Below are positions 11,570-21,044 of a DNA stretch of 64,000 bases, one piece after another. Made by a program: the position numbers and the translations under genes. This stretch comes from Maniola hyperantus (taxonomy: Eukaryota > Arthropoda > Insecta > Lepidoptera > Nymphalidae), in the NCBI RefSeq assembly GCF_902806685.2, contig NC_048537.1, positions 13,228,720 through 13,292,719 of the forward strand. The letters are read 5' to 3'. The number at the start of each line of letters is the position of its first letter. Position 1 is the stretch's first letter. The notes under the pieces are model-generated. The model was not told the DNA's origin. It saw only the letters and a program-made list of their open reading frames with translations, and did no database searches.

Positions 11570-12880
11570 ATTTGCTTATTTAAATAGGTAAATTACTTCG
11601 AAACAGTTCTATAGTTAATTAAAAACCAAACATTGCAGGTTCTTATTTCCTTTCAATTTGTTTCTATTTATTTTGCATCTAGTTTGCAGTGTTGCATTTC
11701 AAAGATTGACATTAAAAATAAAAGAGAGTCTATGACAGAATCTCAACAGAATTTTTGTTTGTCTGATATTTGGTAAAATTCCGTAAAAATCTTTATCTTT
11801 AGAGAATAACAACCCGGGTAAAAAGTTTTTAAGTCAAAAAGAAGACGATCACCGAGTCTCAAGAACTATTCTCAAAAAGTTATAGAGAGAGAGCCGGGAG
11901 TCTTCGAAAAAAAGCAAGGAGTGCCAGACCTTCGTTATTTTATAAAAGCTGAAAGTTTATCTGCGTACTGTCCCCAACACTGGGAACAACAATCAGTGAC
12001 TATGAAGTTTGGAATTTGGATCATGGTGTATTTGGAAGATAACAGGTAACAAACTATCATTTATATTAGAAATCACGTCAATACAAAAAGCAAGACAGAC
12101 ACTTAAATTTACGGGTTTCTAGCACGGGGTTGCCAATTGCGGTCCGACACGCACGCACACTTACGCAATGTCCATGTAGGTATACGACGTAATCACAAGT
12201 AAAGCTCACTCGCCTTCGTGAACTGCAAGTAACTGCTTAGGAGCCAGAGATAATTTATTCTACAGTGCGAGTCAGGCTCGCGCAACGAGGGTTCCGTACT
12301 ACAGTCGTATTATTTCGACATTTTGCACGATAATTCAAAAACTATGATGCTTAAAAATAAATAAAATTCTGTTTTAGAATGCACAGGTGATGCCCTTTCA
12401 TACGATACCTTCCTTTATATAGTTATATTATACTTCGAAAATTGAAAATACTAATTTTTAGTTCATGACCACAATTTTTATTTTTTGTGTGATGTAGGTA
12501 AGCACAAATTCACAGTTTTCAGATTTTTCCCCTAGTGTCTGCTATAAGACCGACCTACCTGCGTTCTAGGTCAACGGGAAGTACCCTGTAGGTTTCTTGA
12601 CAGACCGACAGACAGACAACAAAGTGATCATATATATTTGAATCTCATTTGAATTGTATACTATCTCTATGCATTTGAATCTTTTGAATATTCTCTTTTG
12701 AAACAATGTGAAATGTCACTGTCGTTTGTGGTCGTCTGTCAGCTGTCAGTGATCTTTCTAATTTTTTATTTACAAATAATGGTCCGAATAACCGCATTCA
12801 TTAAGATATTTTTTATTGTAATAAAACGTGTTAGTGTTATATAGGTAACCTTTTAGATAAGTATTCAGAACCAGTCTGAA
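11570..12880. other. Divergent intergenic region
   Basis: Separates the start codons of the minus-strand gene (11569) and the plus-strand FA-DM9 gene (12881). It should contain both promoters. I see no convincing TATA box. It holds one full interspersed repeat (12245-12625). Confidence 0.5.
12245..12625 (+). repeat. 'GGTTCCGTA' interspersed repeat, near full length
   Basis: Runs from 'gtgcgagtcaggctcg' and 'gagggttccgta' through 'gacattttgcacgataa' to 'cttgacagaccgac' and 'acaacaaagtgat'. The block order is shared with the copies at 22370, 47105 and 50365. Confidence 0.65.
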
Positions 12881-15800
12881 ATGGAAGACATTTTAAAGAG
12901 TAAGTGCAATTGCATCATATATTGGGTGCTACCAAGGGTGCTAAGTTTAGTTTGTGGAGATTGTTGGTAATTCTGTTGAACCGTTTGAACTAAACCTCTT
13001 AAACTAAAATTACAGGTCTAAATTTATTCTTATCCAGTCATCCCTGGGTTAGCATTAGCTCCCTTCGCAAAATGATAGAACAGGTTAAACGGATAGCATT
13101 GGCACTTGTAAAACTGTGGCATTCATTTAGAGATTGTATATAACAAATAATGCCACATATTTACTTAAAAAAACCTTTTTTTTTTCAGTGTCAAAAGTGT
13201 TACAAGAACCTTACAAGATGTTTAAAGCAGACAGTGGTGCTATTACATTTAGTATAATTGCCAGAAACACAGATTGGTGTGGGGAAATTTTCCTTATTAG
13301 TAAAGAGTGTCCACATAAAATATTATATCAGGTGAGTTTCAGGTGTTTACATTATATTTTAGACTGATATAAAAGATAACGAGGTAGGTAAGGTTGCATA
13401 CTCGGGAATTTTTTCCAACATTTTGCACAATAAATCAAAAACTATTGTGCATATTATGGAAAAGTCGAAGCACTTATCTGAAGTTTACCAAACGAAAAAT
13501 CTGAAGTAATTATGGTCAATAGAAGTTTCTATTTCACAGAAAAAAATAAAACCAACGCTCTAACTATTATAGTTTTTTTGATATTTTAATAAGCAAAGTA
13601 AGTTTTGTGGTTTGCTAACAAAATTGATTCTTACCGTCTTACTTCTGTTGTAGTACGGTACCCTCGGTGCGAGAGTCCGACTCGCACTTGGTCGATTTTA
13701 CAAGTATTATTGATATTCATATCTAACATTGCAGATAGAGCTGAATTTTGAATCTTTATACATAATTTTTAAAAAAGATGAGAAAGAAGTTACTTCGTTT
13801 GAATTACCTGCGTTACATATTAGGAGGCCAGAAAAGTTATGGTTAAGTTGGTACAATGACACTTTAAAACTTGGAGTTGTGGAATCCTGCAAGCACCTAA
13901 ATCCATTTTTTGTATACGCAGACACATTTAGTGAACAGAACCCAAAACAGCAAATTGGATTTATAAGAGTTACAGCTGATCAATATCAAGATTTTATTGT
14001 TGAGTGTATGTCTAGTTTATTTTTTATTATTTCTAGCTTGCATTCGCCCACAAATTCACTTACGTATATCGTAAACTAGCTGATGCCCGCGACTTCGTCC
14101 GCGTGGAATTAGGTTTTTTAAAAATCCCGTGGGAACTCGTTGATTTTCCGTTTTTTACTGTATCCGTGTAAAAATCACGTCGATCTGTTGCTCCATCGCG
14201 GCTTGATTGAAGGACAAATAAACTCACTTTTGCATTTATGATATGGGTACCTGATTGTTTTCAAATATTGCATATAATATAATTATTATTACAATTTTAT
14301 GATAGTCAGTCTACAATAATAACTTTGCTTTTTGTCTTTGTCATTTATTTTGTTTTTGTCATTTATTTGCATGGTTTGGTATTTATGTATTTAGTAGGTA
14401 CTAGATGATGCCCGCGACTTTGTTCGCGTGGATTTAGGTTTTTTAAAAATCCCGTGGGAACTCCTTCGTTTTCCGGGACAAAAAGTAGCCTATGTCCTTC
14501 CCCAGGATATAAGCTAACAGACAGATAGACACACTTTCGTATTTATAATATTAGTATGGATTAAGTAGTATGGATTTTTTATAAGTACTTGCATCCATAC
14601 TAATATTATTAATGCGAAAGTGTCTGTCTGTCTGCTAGCTTTTCACGGCCCAACAGTTTAACCGATTTTGATGAAATTTGGTACAGAGCTAGCTTATATC
14701 CCGGGGAAGGACATAGGCTACTTTTTGTCCAGAAAAATCAAAGTTCCCATGGGATTTAATAAACCTAAATCCACGCGGATGAAGTCGCGGGCATCAGCTA
14801 GTTTACGATATACGTAAGTGTTCTAATCTAGTTGTTAATAATAGTACTTTAAGTAGGTAGTAGCTTATTATGAGTGTTTATTTTTTAGCTGGTCCAGTTT
14901 TGAGACCTACCAGTCATAAGTTACACAGTATACAAGAGGGTCAATTAAAATGGGTTAAGGTGTCGGATAGTAGCCAGCTGCTGCCTAAGGATGCATTAAT
15001 AGGTGGATTTGAGAATGAACCGATATACATTGCTCGTTCCAGGCACGGCAGATCGCTGTGTCCTGGAAAATATGTACCATCAAAAAAGAAAGCTTTTGTG
15101 CCATGGGGCCATGCTGAACATGCAAAAAAACATTTTGAGGTAAGTATATTGGTGCTTGCTTGCTTGCACAATTTTACATCTATACTAATAAATAAAACTG
15201 AAGTGTATGTCTGTACTAGAGTAACCGACATAGCTCAATGGATTGCGAAGCTGAAGTGGCAATGGGCAGGGCACATAGTTTGTAAATCCGATAGACGTTG
15301 GGGTCTCAAGGTGTTGGAATGGCGATCTCGCACCGGAAGACGCAGTGTTGGAAGACCCCCCCCTGGGTGGACGGACGAAATCAGACGAGTCGCAGTGAGC
15401 CGCTGAATTCAGGCGGCCCAAGACCGTGGTGTTTGGAAGTCCCTACAAGAGACCTATGTCCAGTAGGTTGATGATGATGATGTATGTCTGTGTTTTTGAA
15501 ATAATTACCTCGTATTATGGTTATTTGAACTGTACCATAATTGAATCACATGTTTTAAAAAATTTAAGTCTTGTTAAAAATATAAGTAAAGTAAAGTGAC
15601 GCTATGTCACAGTGTGGCTCAAGGATATTTTTCACGTTCAATGACGCTTGTTACACACGCAATAATATGTGGGTGTGTCTCAACGGAAAAATAAAATTCT
15701 TGAGTCCCAGTGTGACTCAAGATGAATTTTTCTCATATTGAGTGACAGAACACTGTCACTTACAATAAATGATTACGAAATATGATGGGTTGTTCCCGTT

Positions 15801-16199
15801 GAGTCACACTGTTACTTACGGGAGTGTGACTCAACGGGAACAACCCGTCATATTTTGTAATCATTAATCAAACATTTTTTTTACCTGCAGATTCTTTGTG
15901 GCTACAACGCCTTGTGGGTCAAGTGTAAAGAGAATTTTATACCTGAAAATGCCTTAATAGCTGGTTCATCAGAAGTGAACGGTGAAGATGTTTATATTGG
16001 TCGAGCGATGGTCGGTGATGATCTTGTGGTTGGAAAAATTCATATGCTGTACAAGACATGCTACCTACCGTACAAAGGCAAAGAAGTGGAAAGGCACACA
16101 TATGAAATATTGGTAAGAGGAGATATTACAACTTATGGAGAGACTACCATTAGAAATTGCTTATTGGACCCCATGAAGGCCTTGCAACCATGCATATAA
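12881..16199 (+). CDS. FA-DM9-DM9 protein (natterin/FAMeT-like), paralogue 1
   Basis: Five exons: 12881-12899, 13189-13331, 13735-14005, 14889-15139, 15891-16199, giving 330 aa with every phase consistent. Residues 7-144 match the farnesoic acid O-methyltransferase-like domain: 'LWLSWYND' corresponds to 'FWVRWDGG' in the FA-FA gene of this window, and the domain is split at the same place. Residues 145-228 (exon 4) form a first DM9 repeat (IGGFENEPIYIAR, HGRSLCPGKY, AFVPWG). Residues 229-330 form a second (CGYNALWV, VYIGRAM, VVGKI, YEILV). No signal peptide is seen, so a cytosolic protein is likely. DM9 proteins are known in other animals as lectin-like pathogen-responsive factors; the enzymatic role of the FA domain is disputed. 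Function here is inference. Introns 3 and 4 carry repeats. Confidence 0.85.
13385..13705 (+). repeat. Fragmented 'GGTTCCGTA' repeat in intron 2
   Basis: Contains 'acattttgcacaataaatca' and, at its end, 'cgagagtccgactcgcactt', which read as two pieces of the interspersed family, partly inverted. It fills most of the intron between exons 13189-13331 and 13735-14005. Confidence 0.45.
14056..14821. repeat. Inverted pair of 'GACTTCGTCCGCGTGG' repeats in intron 3
   Basis: The left arm starts with 'cacttacgtatatcgtaaac' then 'tagctgatgcccgcgactt'. The right arm ends with the exact reverse of both. A further copy (14400-14570) faces the right-hand one (14590-14805). The repeats are common in this window; the shared flank outside them suggests the arm itself was inverted and duplicated. 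Confidence 0.65.
15195..15485 (+). mobile_element. RTE-type LINE 3' end in intron 4
   Basis: The plus strand reads as the C-terminal end of a reverse-transcriptase polyprotein: 'LKWQWAGHIV', 'WRSRTGRRSVGRPPPGWTDE', a stop, then 'AAQDRGVWKSLQETYVQ' and a TGATGA tail. This order is typical of RTE elements. It is 5'-truncated and lies just after exon 14889-15139. Confidence 0.8.
15769..15864. repeat. Near-perfect hairpin just upstream of exon 5
   Basis: Arms of about 43 bp ('gttgttcccgttgagtcaca' and its reverse complement) flank a short loop, ending 26 bp before the exon at 15891. The flanks (15595-15768) contain related 'agtgtgactca' pieces, so it may be the end of a foldback element. Confidence 0.7.
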
Positions 16200-16888
16200 T
16201 GTTGTATATACACTACACTTCCATATAAATGAAAGGATATGGTCACGCGAACAAATTTTTTCACGGTTTTGGAACCAAATAAATCAGCGCCACCTCTTAG
16301 ATACTAATGAACGACCCGTTTGTAATCCAGACGTCACTGAGGTTCCATTGGTGCTAAAGTACCAGAGTCAGTGCCATTTTGTTTGTTCAATAACCCTGTC
16401 CATACGAAGTAATATATTAGTCAATGTATTTAAAACAGGTTGATTTTTGTCAAACTGTATAAAATATTAGTTATACCGCCGAGTTTCTTGCTGGTTCTTC
16501 TCGGTAGAAACGGCATTCCGAACCAGTAGTAAATTAAACTACCTGACGATCCAAAAGCACTTGTAAAAGTTTTCTTGAATAAAAATCTATTCTATTCTAT
16601 AAGCACCTAACAAGGCATGGCAAACTACAAAGTGATACAATAAAGAAAGAAAGAAAGAAAACTAGTTTAATCATCTTATGCCTAAGGTACAAACAAACTA
16701 AAAATGAATGGTAGTAGTTAGTAGATAATAAGAAGTACTTAAAATAAAATGCTTATTTTGTAATAAATACTTTATTGCACATAATATACTTATACTAACA
16801 GTTTACTGTACATAATAAACTTTGGCCAACATATAACCTTGTGATTTTAATTTTCTACAAAAGCTTGGTTACTCATAAACGACTGGTA
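16200..16888. other. 3' flank and repeat tail
   Basis: Holds the 3' UTR of the preceding gene, an interspersed repeat at 16475-16610 ('gtttcttgctggttcttctc' through 'aataaaaatctattctattc', a recurrent lepidopteran 3' end), and a GAAA microsatellite near 16640-16660. No gene is seen. Confidence 0.55.
16278..16283 (+). terminator. Polyadenylation signal candidate
   Basis: AATAAA lies 79 bp downstream of the stop codon of the FA-DM9-DM9 gene, at a normal distance for an insect 3' UTR. Confidence 0.45.
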
Positions 16889-19068
16889 CTACACTAGCGG
16901 CACGCTATGATGGCCGGTTTGACACATTACAATAGTGATGTGGAATGTCAATTTATTCTCGAACAAAAAACAATTAAGTTTTGTTTTTGTACCTGATTAA
17001 ATAGGTTTAATAAAACAAAAATGTATATGTTTATTTAATTTATTTGAACGAACTGAATATTTGAACGAAAATGAATATACATACTTTATATGCACACAAG
17101 AAACATATGAATACAAAAGATACCGAAAAAGGTGCCACAAAAGGCCATAATTAATCAGATTCGTCCATACTACTATTTTCACTGTCGTCACTGCTATCAT
17201 CACATACATTAATAATTATATGTTCGTTTTCTATAATATTATCTATTTTCACATCTCTTTCATAATCTTCCCTTATTAATTTAACAGTTCTATTCACAAC
17301 CTTTTCCCAGTCTCCTTTAGTCACATGTTCACAAGCTTCTTCTAATAATTTTAGCATTTTTTTTGTGGTAAATGGGGGTTCTGTATTGTGTCTTGCAGCA
17401 TATCCCTTAATTTGAGCCCACACCAACTCAATCGCATTATACTCACAATGGTAAGGCGGTAACCGTATAACTCTGTGCCCATGTTCTAATGCTATTTCGT
17501 CAATGACGTATCGGATCTTGGTTGGTTTGTTTTCTTTTAAAAGACGTACTAATTCCGCTTTTAACATATTCATGTTTGCATCTACGCCATTTTTACGAAG
17601 CCATGCGACGATATCAGCTTTCTTTTGGGATTGGGCAGGTGGCTTGTCAATTTGCATCGAGTGGTATGGGGCGTTGTCCATAATTATAATAGATGGTTCA
17701 GGGAGGCTACACAACATTGAGGTAAACCATTCAGTAAACTTTTCTCCATTCATGTCTTCATGATAGTCTCCAGTGGTTTTTGACGCAAAAGCCATGAGAG
17801 AACCTTCGACAAACCCGTTGATGGTTCCGGCGTGACAAATTATAAGTCGCGATCCTTTTCCTACAGGAACTTTGGAAGTAGATGCTGCTGTGTCATCGTT
17901 CCAAGAACGGCCTACAGTATGGTTAGCATTAAGCCATGTTTCATCCAAGAACACAACATTTTGCCAATTTTTGATTTCTTTCACTTGCCGTAAAAAAGTA
18001 TACCTTGCCATCGCTATATCAAATCTTTCCATCAATATTTTGCGTTTGTTACATTTTTTGTATCGAAATCCAATGGTCTTCAAAATCTTCGTTAAAGAAC
18101 TTTCCCCACCGAAGAATAATCCAGCTTCCTTCAGTGAATGCACCAACTTTTTTCTTGTTGGATACTCCTTCTGTAAATAGTAGCCGTAAACATGTCTTCG
18201 GATAGCATCGGCATCAAAGCTATCGATGCCTACGACTGGTTTTGCTCGTTTTCTCTTTTTTGGTGTGTGAAGTTTATTTTCTTCTGTGCCAGTCTCGCCA
18301 TATTTTTTTTTAGTTATCCGTCTAACAGTTCGTTGTCCAATATTAAGCGCATCAGCTACGCGTTCAACCACTGACGTTATAGGTAAAATTGGCCCTCCAT
18401 TTTGAGCTTCACGATCGAAATAGTTACGAAGGCGTATTAGGAACTCACGTGTCTGACTATTTAGAACAGTTCTCTGCGTACGTTCGGTCATATCGACGAA
18501 ATCCACAACAAAGGGCTTGAACAGAGTCCAAATTAACGAGCAAGGGTCAACAGTAATGCAGTATCAATATTTGAAATCCAAAGCCAGGTCAAAACTATAT
18601 CACAATCGCATTGCACTGACAGTTTATACTTTTCGAAGCAACGTCAATTCGAAACTGCTTTGTTTTGCATTGAGCATTGACGCGAGTTTGCCGGAGGTAG
18701 TAGTTGTGCTAGCCAGCGATCCTATGTGACGATCGTATTAGATTCCATTTTTAAAAATTTATTGATATTTTTTTGCGATTTCAGAGGTTTGTCCACATAG
18801 TGAAAATTGTTCATATTCACAAGTACATTCACCCCTTAAATGGTGCAAACTGATTTTTCTACACTTGTATACATTTAAGAAATCAATTTAATAAATAAAT
18901 TTTGAGTCCTAAACCTAAAACTACATTCGATAAAATTTATGAATCTCTGCACATCACTATCGTCAATAAAGTAATACAATTATTTCCTTCAAAGTCGTTA
19001 TCAATTAATACGGAACTTCATGAGCGGACAAACGTCAAACCGGCCATCATAGCGTGCCGCTAGTTTAG
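16889..19068 (-). mobile_element. Complete Tc1/mariner-type transposon with DD82E transposase
   Basis: Terminal inverted repeats of about 35 bp (CTACACTAGCGGCACGCTAT at the left, the matching reverse at the right with one mismatch) bound 2,180 bp. A TA dinucleotide flanks each end (16887-16888 and 19069-19070), the usual target duplication of the superfamily. The interior has one uninterrupted transposase gene on the minus strand. The element lies between the first two FA-DM9 genes. Confidence 0.9.
17151..18506 (-). CDS. IS630-Tc1-mariner transposase, DD82E (Sailor-like), 451 aa
   Basis: A single open frame from ATG at 18506 to the stop at 17151. The N-terminal 70 residues should be helix-turn-helix DNA binding (VADALNIGQRTVRRITKKKY). 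A basic nuclear-localisation-like stretch PKKRKRAKP is at residues 82-90. The catalytic core shows VVFLDETW (Asp188), IIIMDNAPYHS (Asp277) and YHCEYNAIELVW (Glu360), with 82 residues between the second Asp and the Glu. That spacing is the one described for the Sailor/DD82E group of the superfamily, unlike DD34-37E of mariner and Tc1. The tail is acidic (DSSDDSENSSMDESD). The enzyme would cut and paste its own element in the nucleus. No stop or frameshift interrupts it, so it may be young. The ATG at 18491 is an alternative start. Confidence 0.92.
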   Translation of the reverse strand: MDFVDMTERTQRTVLNSQTREFLIRLRNYFDREAQNGGPILPITSVVERVADALNIGQRTVRRITKKKYGETGTEENKLHTPKKRKRAKPVVGIDSFDADAIRRHVYGYYLQKEYPTRKKLVHSLKEAGLFFGGESSLTKILKTIGFRYKKCNKRKILMERFDIAMARYTFLRQVKEIKNWQNVVFLDETWLNANHTVGRSWNDDTAASTSKVPVGKGSRLIICHAGTINGFVEGSLMAFASKTTGDYHEDMNGEKFTEWFTSMLCSLPEPSIIIMDNAPYHSMQIDKPPAQSQKKADIVAWLRKNGVDANMNMLKAELVRLLKENKPTKIRYVIDEIALEHGHRVIRLPPYHCEYNAIELVWAQIKGYAARHNTEPPFTTKKMLKLLEEACEHVTKGDWEKVVNRTVKLIREDYERDVKIDNIIENEHIIINVCDDSSDDSENSSMDESD

Positions 19069-19076
19069 TACAGTAA

Positions 19077-19208
19077 CGGCGGTTACGCACTCATCCGATC
19101 CGAGTCCGTAAAAATACGTTCTTTTTTGTTTTGTATGGGAGCTTATGACATGTCGTAGGTAATCGCTGGTATTCTCACGGATGACGGAAGTGCAGTGCGT
19201 AATCGCCG
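19077..19208. mobile_element. Short MITE with 'GGCGGTTACGCACT' ends
   Basis: About 132 bp. The left end 'cggcggttacgcact' is matched by the right end 'agtgcgtaatcgccg'. It lies 8 bp from the transposon end. Confidence 0.6.
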
Positions 19209-19227
19209 CAAGTATTTACTTAAATAT

Positions 19228-19390
19228 TTACGGAAAGTAATGTACATCGGCCTTCAGAATGACATTTCAGCTTTGTAGAGCGTTGTCTCTGTCACTCATA
19301 CATATATGACGTTTTGTCGGTCTCAACGACAGATGCTCAACAAATCAGCTATCTCCTAAAGGTCGATGTACATTACTTTTTACCGCGTAC
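19228..19390. mobile_element. MITE, family M3 (copy 1)
   Basis: Ends 'aaagtaatgtacatcggcct' and 'ggtcgatgtacattactttt' are inverted repeats. The centre has 'gagcgttgtctctgtcact'. Related sequence is at 47985-48178 (inverted order) and, partially, 35205-35320. Confidence 0.65.
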
Positions 19391-19440
19391 TGTAAATAAA
19401 TATTCAGTTATTCGCAAGAATGCTAGTTGTACATTTTACA

Positions 19441-19989
19441 TTAAGGGCCGGTTGTTTCAACAAACTTTGACGGACACGTAACCTTTAAATATGGCGCTAA
19501 CGAACGTAAGTAAAGAAAAAGCGTTGATTCAGCATCTATTAGCGCTAACGTTCGTTAAAAAGTTACGTTTACGTTAACCAGTGCTGGAGTCATTGGTGAT
19601 CGTCAAATCAGTTCGTAACTTCATACTTCTTACAAACGGAATATTTTATTTACAAATTATAATGGAATCAATTTAATTCAAAGCTTTTAATGGTAGTTTT
19701 TTTGAAGATGAAAGAGAATTTGTAAGAAAGAAAAAGTGTTTAAAATGCGAAGTAGCAATATTAATAACTATGTATATAATTTAATATACTTAAAATGAAA
19801 TAAAAAAAAAGGATAGGTACGGAGAAGTAAGTTATTTTTTAGTTTCGCAACCAAAATAACAATGGCGAACAGTTTTTTGTACAATGAAGCAACGCACTTA
19901 AATTAACAGATGTTAAAGTTCGTCTACGTCTGTTAAATTTTAACGAACGTATCGTACGAAGACCAATGGTTTGAAACAACCGGCCCTAA
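19441..19989. mobile_element. Nonautonomous DNA element with 'GGGCCGGTTGTTTCAA' ends
   Basis: The left end 'aagggccggttgtttcaa' and the right end 'tttgaaacaaccggccct' are inverted copies bounding about 549 bp without a coding frame. A TTA/TAA duplication at the ends is possible, which would fit the PIF/Harbinger type, but the border is not certain. Confidence 0.65.
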
Positions 19990-20034
19990 GTGGTACAGGT
20001 ACTTTGTTAAATAATTATTATAAAACACACTCAA

Positions 20035-20265
20035 TGAGTTCCGTACCTACCATTGTATAGAAAAAATATCATTTTTTATTTTTCATTGCGGCCATTTTGA
20101 AACTTTTATTTTTTGCTATAGCCGCAATACACATCAAATGTGAAAATTTCAACTCTACCTATTATGGTTTACGAGATACAGTCCGCTTATACAGACGGAC
20201 TGACACCGAAGGTTTAGTAGTAAGGTCCCGTTGGCACCCTTCGGATACGGAACCCTAAAAAGCCT
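20035..20265 (+). repeat. Interspersed repeat fragment
   Basis: 'gttccgtacctacca', 'attgcggccattttgaaac' and the end 'ggaaccctaaaa' recur at 52640-52830 and, in part, 51615-51740. It looks like a variant of the 'GGTTCCGTA' group. Confidence 0.45.
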
Positions 20266-20269
20266 TATG

Positions 20270-20900
20270 TGGTCACCGTAAGTCTAAGGGTGACGCAGCA
20301 GCGCCTTGCTCCATACAAACTCAAATAAACTATATTCGGCGCGCCACGTCGCGCAGCGCAGCTCAAGTGTGTTGGGTTTTTAAAACTGAGGCCACACGAT
20401 GCGTTTCCGGTGCGTTGTGGCGCTGCAGGTGTGGCTTCAACCCGCCTAGGCCTCTCTGGTTTCAAGTCCGTTGCGAGTGCGGTCGGGGCCGCACGACGTC
20501 GTAAGTCTGAGGGCACACGATGCGTTGCGGCGCCGCACCGCAAAGATTTCACTGTATCAGCGGGCACACGAGCGGTGCGGCGCGGCGCCGCAACGTTGTT
20601 ATGTCACAGCGGCGCCGTAGCAGCGTTGGACAGTGTCCTTCCTTGTGACGCATAAACAACTGAGCGGTGCCGCTTCGACGTCGCAACGCATTCACCCCTC
20701 CCAGCCTCGTCTCGGTGGTTGCAAGTTTCTATGTAAGACTACGCAGCGACACTCCGGCAACGCACCGCCGCCGCAACGCATCGTGTCCCGCTCTAACGCA
20801 TCATGTAGCATTGTACAGTGATTTCTATATAGGATGACGCAGCGGCATCGCTCGGGCGCCGCGCCTCCGACGCAACGCATCGTGTGGCTTTACTCTAAGA
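20270..20900. repeat. GC-rich cluster of short inverted repeats
   Basis: In an AT-rich background this block is strongly GC- and CpG-rich. It contains at least five copies of 'gcaacgcatcgtgtg' or its reverse ('cacacgatgcgttgcgg') at about 20395, 20515, 20565, 20775 and 20870. The outer ones are inverted. It looks like nested MITEs rather than a gene; the open frames are low-complexity Arg/Ala shadows. Confidence 0.55.
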
Positions 20901-21044
20901 CGTCGGAGTCGCCTATATTTCTTGTTTGTTTGTATGCAATAACGAATAAGGCACATCTTCATCCTCGTAGATTCTATTCTATACCCAGGTCAGGTCACTT
21001 CAGTCAGTTTCTCTCCATTCTATATTTTGCCAGTTCATCTCCCT

